DNA of 42,834 nucleotides from a virus. Positions 13,715 to 22,000 of this stretch are shown piece by piece (the stretch's first letter is position 1; each line of letters begins with the position of its first letter). Under the pieces are notes generated by a model. That model had not been told where the DNA came from. It saw only the letters and a program-made list of their open reading frames with translations, and did not search any database. Made by a program: the position numbers and the translations under genes. The stretch covers positions 1-42,834 of IMG/VR virus record IMGVR_UViG_3300048928_000676; one strand, 5' to 3'.

Positions 13715-15865
13715 TTATGTTGTCGAACTGCTAGAGCTTCCGCCAGCAGGAATATTGACTGTAGCTACCGTTTTTCCTCGGCTAAACAATTTTAGGTTCC
13801 TAGACCCAGGGTCGAATGTTGCATTAACGATCAAACCATTGAACAAATCACCACGTATTTCAGCAATATCGTCACGAAAACCTCTGAGTGTTTTTTCGAG
13901 TTCCTGAATACTCCCTATTTCTAAAGCAAGTCCACTCACAAATGCTTCGGAAAAGTCTACAGGCCCTTTTAAATAAGTAGCATCATCAACTGATTTAATA
14001 ATAATGGGTCCCATGTTCCCCAAATGAAATCCTTCTCTATCACCGTAGACACTTCCTCTTGGTGAGCCATCATCCATAAATAATAAGCCGCCTCCGTCAT
14101 TGTACTGCCCTAACGAAACAGCTTCTCCACCGCGTGAGTTATAAGCAGTCAAGCCATTGGAGTTTATCTCTATTCGTCTCCCTTCCTTGGCTGTACGGAA
14201 TAAGGCTCCTGTAATAATACCGCCTTCTATTTCATTACCGATCAGTTTACTACCACGTATTGTACTTGCATTAACTGTACTTGCTCGTATGTCTGAAGCA
14301 TTCATTTCTGAATTGTCTATCTGCCCGGTCAATTTAATTGAACGAGCGACAACATTCCCCTGCATGTCTACCCGGAATGGCGCAATGGTATAGTCGTCAT
14401 TCCCTGCACTAATTCCATTCGTATTAATTTTGGTTACGTTATTGCCACTACCAATAACCAAGGATACAAAGTTTCCGAGCTGCCCGATAATCTGTTCAGC
14501 AACAACGCCACGTGCTGTAATTGCTGTTCTTGCTGTTTTACCTCCGTCCGTTGTTAAAACAACCCCGTTTGAAGTCATAATAACTTGGTTCTGAGCATTG
14601 GTCTTGTCCTGTAGGATTATGCCACGTTGATCGTACTTGATTTCCGTTTTGGAATTATCAATGTCGATCACGGCTTGCTTGGCAAAGGACTCAAATACTT
14701 CCGTTCGGATCTTCCCGTTACTGAACAGATTATTGATAATATTCTTGTTCCGCTCGAGGTCAGAAATGATATCTGCATAGTCCCGTAAATTGACATTTGA
14801 TATGGTAGGCTCACTGTGTTTGTCTCGGCTATACGGATACTCTGTAAGCTCTGTGATTCGGGCTTTAAGTTTGTTCATGTCCATAGCCGGGTCAATGCAC
14901 ATTACATTGTCGCCCAAAGCTGGTTTAGGTTCAGTATTGTCTATTTTGAACAGGTCCGCCGTCGATACGGTTACCTCCAGCGTCACGTTTTCCTGTTCAG
15001 CAAGCGCCTTACGTGTGGCCTTTAGCAAGTCCTCCGGTTCCTCTATGTCCTGTTCAATGATTTCCCCATCGTAAAAAGGAACCGACTCGCTGGCCCAATA
15101 CTGAGCATAAGGTGAAATCAAGTAGTTCACCGCCAGCTTTCCATTCACAATCGTTCCTGGTATGCCTGACAGCAAGCTCCGCTCCTCTTCGGTCAGTTTG
15201 GACGCATCCATTCCGATAAAGGTACGTCCATCCTTCATCTGAGCGAACATGCGTGTGACCAAAGATTCACCCTTATCTTTAAAGCTGCTGGATACAATAT
15301 TCTTTTTAAGCCGGTACTGTAATCCGCTGTCGGTTCCAATCTTTTTTCTCAGGTTGATAGTGAAGTTGTCCGGTTCGACCTCGCATTCATACATTTGAAT
15401 GATCTTGTTAAGCGCTTCAAGACAAGTGCCTCGCCCAAAGTCCTTAACATCGTGTAGATCGAACGTGTCATGGATAACAAACTTGAATCGTCCACTTGTA
15501 GCAGCTGTAATCAGGTCTGTAAGCTGGTTGATATGGATACCATAGGCTTCGGCAATGTATGAAGCATAAGGAAACTTGTAATCATTAAGTTTGAACATGA
15601 TGTGGTTGCAGTAGATATTTGCAGTCAGCTTTTTTCCCTCGCGTGATCGGCTACGAGACTGAATGACATAAAATTGGCCACGCTCATCCCGAACGTGGCC
15701 TTTGATTGCTATCTTCTCCCTATAGTCTTCGCTGGTCATTGGGACCATAAAGGTTAATTCGTAATCACTGTTAATCCTGCGCCGCCGCTGAATGTCGTAG
15801 CTATCTACTAGCGTCCCAACGCGCCGCATGTTTTTATCAAACACTTGCATAGTTGGAGTAGGCAT
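13715..15865 (-). CDS. tail-associated protein (prophage endopeptidase-tail type)
   Basis: A 716-residue tail tip protein of the Gp37/prophage-tail family. The first 330 residues have the usual Gln-Arg-Arg-Arg-Arg-x-Asn-x-Asp-Tyr-Glu-Leu strand, a Gly-His-Val-x-Asp-Glu-Arg-Gly turn and a central Asn-x-x-Ile-x-Met-Tyr-Glu-Cys-Glu segment. The rest is beta-helical repeats (Asn-Ala-Ser-Asp-Ile-Arg-Ala-Ser-Thr-Val) ending in a Ser-rich tail, suiting receptor contact. It follows a Dit-like gene in the standard siphovirus order. Whether the C-terminus digests or binds the wall is not visible. Confidence 0.85.
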   Translation of the reverse strand: MPTPTMQVFDKNMRRVGTLVDSYDIQRRRRINSDYELTFMVPMTSEDYREKIAIKGHVRDERGQFYVIQSRSRSREGKKLTANIYCNHIMFKLNDYKFPYASYIAEAYGIHINQLTDLITAATSGRFKFVIHDTFDLHDVKDFGRGTCLEALNKIIQMYECEVEPDNFTINLRKKIGTDSGLQYRLKKNIVSSSFKDKGESLVTRMFAQMKDGRTFIGMDASKLTEEERSLLSGIPGTIVNGKLAVNYLISPYAQYWASESVPFYDGEIIEQDIEEPEDLLKATRKALAEQENVTLEVTVSTADLFKIDNTEPKPALGDNVMCIDPAMDMNKLKARITELTEYPYSRDKHSEPTISNVNLRDYADIISDLERNKNIINNLFSNGKIRTEVFESFAKQAVIDIDNSKTEIKYDQRGIILQDKTNAQNQVIMTSNGVVLTTDGGKTARTAITARGVVAEQIIGQLGNFVSLVIGSGNNVTKINTNGISAGNDDYTIAPFRVDMQGNVVARSIKLTGQIDNSEMNASDIRASTVNASTIRGSKLIGNEIEGGIITGALFRTAKEGRRIEINSNGLTAYNSRGGEAVSLGQYNDGGGLLFMDDGSPRGSVYGDREGFHLGNMGPIIIKSVDDATYLKGPVDFSEAFVSGLALEIGSIQELEKTLRGFRDDIAEIRGDLFNGLIVNATFDPGSRNLKLFSRGKTVATVNIPAGGSSSSSTT

Positions 15866-15877
15866 AATCCACCTCGC

Positions 15878-16507
15878 TCAATATAAGAATTTATCTCGGT
15901 GTGTAATACGGAACAAAACCGTCCGGCCTGTCTCTGGGTCCGTCCAGGTCAGGTTGTTGTTTCCGAGATTCAGATCGAAAAAGTCTCCGTTATATAGATG
16001 GGAAACGTTCTGACCATTTCTCGTTATTTTGAATTTTCCTGAGTCAATGACAATTACCTCTCCCGGCCTGAACACATCCGTGAATTCAATGTAGTCGGTA
16101 TGGAATTTCGACAGTTCTGTCGATATCCTTCCTTCCCCGGACATAGGCACAGCCTGCACCAAGATTTCACGGATATATACTGCATCTGTCATACGTCCCT
16201 CGCCCGACATCGGTACAGCTTCCAAGGCATACTCACGGACAAAATCAGCCTGCGCCTGACCTTCACCGGACAGATTAGCCGCTGCTGTCATGTCCAAGGC
16301 AAACTCCAAAATGTATTCCGTTACTGTACCAGGTTCGTCCACATTAAACGACATAAGATTGAACGCAGTATCGCTTTCGGCTCCATCCGTCTCCAGCTTC
16401 CGCGAATACATTTGCCCGGAACCAGAAAGAGATACAGAAAGGTCTATAATCTGCCTCTCTGCATCCCCTATATTAAAACCAAGGCTATTAAATCCACCAT
16501 TAAACAT
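15878..16507 (-). CDS. tail protein with tandem Ser-Gly-Glu-Gly repeats
   Basis: A 209-residue protein. The middle contains three tandem units of about 22 residues ending in Leu/Met-Ser-Gly-Glu-Gly-Gln/Arg, each with an Arg-Glu or Leu-Glu-Phe/Tyr/Ile strand. The C-terminal 50 residues (Asn-Leu-Gly-Asn-Asn-Asn-Leu-Thr-Trp-Thr-Asp) resemble the C-terminal strand of Dit-type tail proteins. The first residues, Phe-Asn-Gly-Gly-Phe-Asn, look like a tail tip cap start. It is probably a tail tip or accessory fibre component; the exact role is unknown. Confidence 0.65.
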   Translation of the reverse strand: MFNGGFNSLGFNIGDAERQIIDLSVSLSGSGQMYSRKLETDGAESDTAFNLMSFNVDEPGTVTEYILEFALDMTAAANLSGEGQAQADFVREYALEAVPMSGEGRMTDAVYIREILVQAVPMSGEGRISTELSKFHTDYIEFTDVFRPGEVIVIDSGKFKITRNGQNVSHLYNGDFFDLNLGNNNLTWTDPETGRTVLFRITHRDKFLY

Positions 16508-16519
16508 AGCGTCCTCCTA

Positions 16520-17269
16520 TTACACGATAGTTATATCGTCTGGATCAGCTAGAAAACTGACACCATCAAGGGAAACCCATCCAACCCCAGAAGGAGTAGG
16601 TATAACTTGTCCAGCCATATCTGCGGTAGATGAACTTTTATTCCCGACGATCCCCAATCGTAATGGGCCATTTTCTCCCCACACAACAAAATTGAGGCTG
16701 CGCTTAGGTCTGTATCCTTTTTTCAATTGAAATATATATCTTGTAATATCCTCGACACTGGTATTTTTACATATACCAGAGAGGTGTACGCGCCCGTTAG
16801 TATCTTTATAATATTTTGGCGGTCTGTCGTAAATAGCGTCAAATATCTGCCAACTGTTATTCAATTCCGGTTTCACAAGAAGTCTCTCTAAACCGGATAG
16901 ATTTAATAATTTAAGTCCTCCAGTTTTTATACTTTTGACAATTACCACTCTATTCTCCGCTCGATCATTGAATAAATAAACCCCGTTATACTTGAACATG
17001 CCTTGTGTCGAACCAAAAGTAGGCGGAACAATTGTTTCAACGTAGGAAAAAGTATCATTCGTAAAGGTGAATTTATCAATTCCACCTGCGAACTCATCCC
17101 CCTTGACATTAGGCCCATGCATATTTGCGTATAGCGCTCCATTCTCCCAAAAAATACCCTGGTATCCACCATAAGCTTTGGCGGTTGTTGGCAAAGGGTA
17201 GCTTTCTAAAAGCGATAATGTTTTATTGAACTTCTTGATTACTTGTTGGTCATGATAACTAACCCACAA
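16520..17269 (-). CDS. C-terminal part of a split tail protein
   Basis: A 249-residue beta-rich fragment with repeated Gly/Trp strands typical of propeller-like receptor-binding domains. The same frame is open upstream to about 17440 and continues the sense of the N-terminal fragment (17433-18020), so this is not an independent gene. Removing one base near 17441 gives a single 499-residue protein. No ribosome site precedes the ATG at 17269. See the finding on the frameshift. Confidence 0.65.
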   Translation of the reverse strand: MWVSYHDQQVIKKFNKTLSLLESYPLPTTAKAYGGYQGIFWENGALYANMHGPNVKGDEFAGGIDKFTFTNDTFSYVETIVPPTFGSTQGMFKYNGVYLFNDRAENRVVIVKSIKTGGLKLLNLSGLERLLVKPELNNSWQIFDAIYDRPPKYYKDTNGRVHLSGICKNTSVEDITRYIFQLKKGYRPKRSLNFVVWGENGPLRLGIVGNKSSSTADMAGQVIPTPSGVGWVSLDGVSFLADPDDITIV

Positions 17270-17432
17270 AAACCCGTCATGGTCTATAATGCACTCCGCC
17301 GCTCCAGCCCCGATATCTGTTGCGCTAATCTCATCGAATCCATCATCGTAGGTTTTATATTGAACAACTTTAGATTCATAGGGTATGGTCCCGCCTGAAT
17401 TTAAATTATAGACCGTTACATATAAACGGCCG

Positions 17433-18020
17433 TCAATGAAGTCTTATATCACCAAAAGACATGAATAAACCGCCTGAATCCTTGCCCGTATATGCATTTC
17501 TTTTCTCATCCACAAAGTTACCATACATATCATAAACACTTATAATGTTTTCATCGTCCTGAATGCCACTTTCGGGATTATCAGTAGCGAGATAAATATA
17601 CTTCCCATCAGTACAAACACCCTGCCATGCCCGAAAAGGAGCGTGTGCAGGGAACGTTATCATTTCAGGTGAAATCAATTTAAACGAATCATCAATCCGT
17701 TTATTAGTTGCATCAAGCTCACTAATATTCTTTTGGGCCGCTCTCCAGTCTGCCGCCGTGAAGTTACGGGCAATTCGTGTACCAACAGGCCAAGCACGAG
17801 CAACACCCTCAAATCCTCGCGTACAGCCTTTTAAGACATTATCCTCTACAGATGTATATGTGATCGTTTCGGCAACATCTCCGTTGCCCAAAACGGCAAT
17901 CCCCTCACCTTGAAGCAGTACGGACGCATTAGCAACATTAATTTCCGTTTGTGTGTCCGTAATCAATTCGGTCAACTCTGTTTTAGGAGAGTTCACCACT
18001 GGTGGATACATTTTTTCCAT
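17433..18020 (-). CDS. N-terminal part of a split tail protein
   Basis: A 195-residue fragment. The ATG at 18020 has AGGTG 6 bases upstream, better than the GTG at 18029. Residues 15-90 form a small beta domain (Thr-Glu-Ile-Asn-Val, Gly-Glu-Gly-Ile-Ala-Val-Leu-Gly, Gly-Cys-Thr-Arg-Gly-Phe-Glu-Gly) found at the base of phage fibres; residues about 127 onward start a propeller-like domain with Asp-Gly-Lys-Tyr-Ile-Tyr-Leu-Ala. The frame ends at a TGA just after the shift site. The upstream gene stops 10 bases before it, in standard tail order. Confidence 0.7.
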   Translation of the reverse strand: MEKMYPPVVNSPKTELTELITDTQTEINVANASVLLQGEGIAVLGNGDVAETITYTSVEDNVLKGCTRGFEGVARAWPVGTRIARNFTAADWRAAQKNISELDATNKRIDDSFKLISPEMITFPAHAPFRAWQGVCTDGKYIYLATDNPESGIQDDENIISVYDMYGNFVDEKRNAYTGKDSGGLFMSFGDIRLH

Positions 18021-18029
18021 GTTTAACAC

Positions 18030-18470
18030 CTACCCTTCATCAATGTTTATTCGACCAGCCATAAAACGCAGTGAGTCATTTGTCTGCACCGTCCGTGGGT
18101 TTGTAACTGCCCCGTGATACATTAAATTGCCTCCGGTCGCTGCCGTACGGATGCCGATATGTGTAACCAATCCCCAATCAGCCGTTGCAATTGGGAAATA
18201 TACATCTACTGCACTGGCTGCGGCTGCCCTACGATCCGCAATAACCGGAGCGCCAAACGTAACAGCACGCCGCGCATAGCCGCCTCCGCTTACCTCTTGT
18301 CCAGTATCTGCGTCTGTCGGGTTGCTAATGTACAGAGCAATGTACACGGTCTGTGGAGCTGTGAAATTCGTCCCCCTTAAAGCAGCATTGATACAGGCTG
18401 TTTTCCACCAATTACTTTTACTAAGCACTATTTCTTCTTCAGTCGATTTACTGAGCAATGTGTCTATCAT
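18030..18470 (-). CDS. phage tail fibre-like protein
   Basis: A 146-residue protein with the pattern of a common Gram-positive phage tail fibre/appendage family: Val-Tyr-Ile-Ala-Leu-Tyr, Asn-Pro-Thr-Asp-Ala-Asp-Thr-Gly-x-Glu-Val-Ser-Gly-Gly-Gly-Tyr-Ala-Arg, Trp-Gly-Leu-Val-Thr-His-Ile-Gly-Ile, and Gly-Asn-Leu-Met-Tyr-His-Gly-Ala. AGGAGG precedes the ATG. It forms part of the tail tip complex. Confidence 0.8.
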   Translation of the reverse strand: MIDTLLSKSTEEEIVLSKSNWWKTACINAALRGTNFTAPQTVYIALYISNPTDADTGQEVSGGGYARRAVTFGAPVIADRRAAAASAVDVYFPIATADWGLVTHIGIRTAATGGNLMYHGAVTNPRTVQTNDSLRFMAGRINIDEG

Positions 18471-18481
18471 ATAAAGACCTC

Positions 18482-19036
18482 CTAATCTACTTGATACTCA
18501 TTTGCAATTCGAAAATTTCGTATGTCGTTTTCACCAATGTTGGTCAGGACAATAACAGGACTTGCCCGTTCGTCTCCAACTGACGTAACTGAAACGGTTT
18601 GCGGCGACTGTGTGATGGTCACCTCTTTAATGTTCTCCTCACTCTCGGGAAACGGATGTTCACCCATTTTGATTGGTATGGTTAACTCTCCATCCCAAAG
18701 TATTTTTTCGATATCTAAGGTTCCGGCATAGCGTCCAATATATCGCCTTCCTGGTAAGTCCGAAAAGGTGAATACGATATCCCCTTTTTTGGCATTAAAA
18801 AGAGCCGCCACTTGGGCGACTCTCCTATGGTAATCAAGGGTTGTATCATCTGCCATAATCACACATTCAAGGGGAATTATCCGTGCTCCATAGGTACTAC
18901 CAAAATCTAGTTCTCCATCCCGTTCAGCAATCTCAAGACTGTTATCCTTTGTCGGTGGCAAAACGGGTATGTTATGCTTTTTAAGCCCTAACCCAATGGA
19001 ACTGAACGACTTACCGTCAGCAGTAGCCTCAATCAT
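18482..19036 (-). CDS. distal tail protein (Dit-like)
   Basis: A 184-residue protein of the siphovirus Dit/phage tail component family that joins the tail tube end to the tip. Features: an N-terminal Phe-Ser-Ser-Ile-Gly-Leu-Gly strand, Gly-Ala-Arg-Ile-Ile-Pro-Leu-Glu-Cys, a Val-Ala-Ala-Leu-Phe-Asn helix and Arg-Arg-Tyr-Ile-Gly-Arg-Tyr-Ala-Gly near the middle. It lies directly after the tape measure gene, the conserved Dit position. Confidence 0.82.
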   Translation of the reverse strand: MIEATADGKSFSSIGLGLKKHNIPVLPPTKDNSLEIAERDGELDFGSTYGARIIPLECVIMADDTTLDYHRRVAQVAALFNAKKGDIVFTFSDLPGRRYIGRYAGTLDIEKILWDGELTIPIKMGEHPFPESEENIKEVTITQSPQTVSVTSVGDERASPVIVLTNIGENDIRNFRIANEYQVD

Positions 19037-22000
19037 TTAGGATTTACCTCCCCTCGCTTGCAGTCTTCGCACCAGGTTGTCCCTTTCGGTCCAAAATACC
19101 TTTGCTGCGGATTCGTCTTCAATATAAGTATCTCCTGAAGTTACTGTGTAGTAATTGTTGTTATACTGCGGATTTGTCCCATCCCCCGAAGCCATAGAGA
19201 AACTCGGCATAGAGAAATCAAGCCTTGGCATTTTGAAACTTATGAGGTTAAACAGGTTACTTTGCTGTTGGTCGTTCAGATACATTTCACCGGCTCTTGC
19301 GATTACTGGAACCTCTGCGCCCCGGTCCCCTTGGACGATCCCACCAGAATGGAATTTTTGAAGCTTGCCTGTGTCCTTCTTGATGCCATATTTATTCCGT
19401 AGAGCAGCATTCTCCTCATGCAGCTTGGCTTTCTCGGCGGTGCCTGCCGAGTACCATTTATCAATATTGGAATTGTATCGCTCCAGGTCGCTATCCTTTT
19501 GTGAAAATGAAGATGCAGTATCCAAGGAAGCAGATATTGAAGTAGCATTGATTTCAGCCATTTTCATCTGATAGTCTAAGATGAATTGATCCAACTGGCG
19601 CAAGATTTCTGCGTTCTTCTCAGATTCCTTTGAAATCTGCGTATTTTTCAGATCTTCGGATTTGGATTCAACGCCATCTGAATACTCATCGAACTTACTG
19701 GTGAGTTCATCATAGTGCTGTTTTGCTGCTTCAATCTGGTCATTGTAATCCTTTTCTCGCTCAGTCTTCTCATCTTGAAGCTTTTTCTTTTGGTCCTCCA
19801 AGCCACGCTTTGCCAGCGTCCGGTTATGTTCCCGCTGCATATCCTCAATGTCTTTCTCGGTTTGTTTGCGCTCAGCGATACCCTCGGGACCAACGGCGGA
19901 TTGGAGCAAGGCAAGACGTGCTTGTTTCTCCGCCATAGCACGATCATAGTCCTCGTCTTCATTCGCGGTTTGCATCTTGGCAAGCAAGTCGTCTATGGCC
20001 TTGATTTTAGCATCCTGAGCTTCGACAAAAGCATCCCGCTCCGCTTCAATCCGTTTGACTTCCTCATCACGAGTCTTTTCAAGCGTTTCCTTTTCCTTCT
20101 TGGCAGCTTCAGTAGCGGCCTTCTTCTGATCCTCCAAAAGTTGCTTCTTCAAGTCATGGACCTGTACATCAATTTCCATGCGTTGCTCTGATCCCTCTTT
20201 ATAAAGAGCCTGCATTTTTGTCCATGCATTGAGCTGATCAGAAACAGAAATGGCTTCCATGCTTTTTTGGTAATTAATACGTTTCTGAAAATCGGATAGG
20301 AATTCATCTTCCAATGCCTTGCGCTTCTCATAGATTTTCTGTTGTAATTCAAAACTCTGTTCGGCGGTACGATCTTTAGCCTTACTCATGCGGATATAAG
20401 CATCGTATTCCATTTTTAAAATAGCAATTTGGCCTTGTCCTGCCATTTCCATTTTGGAAGTCTCTTTATCAATCCATTTTTCTGAATTTTGATATCGAAG
20501 CTCATTGTACTTGACAGTAAGATCGTAAATTTGCTTTTGGATATCTCTCCGGTTTGCTGGCAGCAGGTAGGCTTTATTTTGTTCTTTGGTATAGAAATCA
20601 AGAGATGATCTGGTCATTTCGATTTCTTGCTTGTTGGCCTGCCGCATGCGTTCGTTTTTCTTTTCTAGGTTGGCGACATCTTCTTCGTAGCGAGAATCAT
20701 TCAATTTCTGAATGTCTCGTCCCCACTGCTTTAAGGCATCCTTGTCTTCCGTGAGGAATTGCTTATGCCGCTGCCCCAAGCGTTTATATCCAGCTATCTG
20801 TTGATCTATAGACCATTCATTTCGTTCAGCGATGTACTTGAAGTTGTCCATATCATCGCTGTAAGAATCCTTACGAGCCTCAGCAGCTTCCTTGGCTGCT
20901 TTTTCAGCCGATTTTTCTGCATCACTCTTTCCTTTTCCCCCTTTTTTATCTTTGCTTGATGAATCACTAATTCCAAATTTAGGATCTTTGTAGAGCTTCG
21001 ATAAAGCGTTAATCCGAGTGTCAAAGGATTTTGCTTGATTTTCATATTCAGTGTATATTTCATCAAGCTTTTTTTTGTTATCCAGTTTTTTCTTATCAAC
21101 ATCAAGTCGATTCTTGAAAGGAGCGTTTAAAACTGATCTAATGCCAGTCATGCTATTAAGTTCAGTTTGTCTTTTCGCAACCTCCAACGAACTCTGAGCC
21201 ATCACAGCATTAAGAGCAGCTTTTAATTGAGCTAAATTTCTAATAGCCTCTGCTTCAATGCTATAAGCTTTTAATCGTTCATCGGTGGATACTTTTGTGT
21301 TAAACGCTGAAGCCTTCTCGGATTTCAAATCGTCGATTGCTTTCTGAATTTTTGCTTTTCGGAGAACTTCCACAGCATCTTTTTCAAACTTCCATCCATC
21401 GCTCGTCTTATATATCTCTGCTGCAAGTTGAGGATATTTTAATATTAGGTCCGTGGCAGCAGCGGCGTTGAGAGACTGTCCTTTTGAAAGGTCGCTCAAG
21501 AGATTATTCATCTCAGATACAGCAGTGCCATTGCCTTGAATTTGCTCTCTTAAATCTGCTAATGCTTCCGCCTGAGCTTTGGCACTTTCAGCTGCTGTAC
21601 CCGACTTCCCTGCAAATTGATCAACCGCATCAACTGCAACTTGGCCTAGCTGCACTGCGACTTCAGCGGCAGAGGCAGCAAGTTTATGGTTCTCCTTCTT
21701 TAAACCATTTACTTCGTCCTGGAGCAGCTGAACGGAGTTAGAAGCTTCGTCCAAACTCTTTCCAGTAAAAACGTTTTTAAAGAACTCTCCCATTTGTGAA
21801 GCTAGGCTGTCTTTAACTTTAAGGAGTTTCTCTTTTGTTTGCTCCAATTCTTCGGTGTTCTTTTTCAACTGATTGTTAATCTCATTTTGTTGATCGGTAA
21901 GCATGTTCTTTCGCGCTTCATTTTGCTTTGTAATCAGTGTGTTCAAAGCGTCAACTTGTATTTGTACGGCCTTTTCACTAAAGTTAGCGGATTCAAGCTG

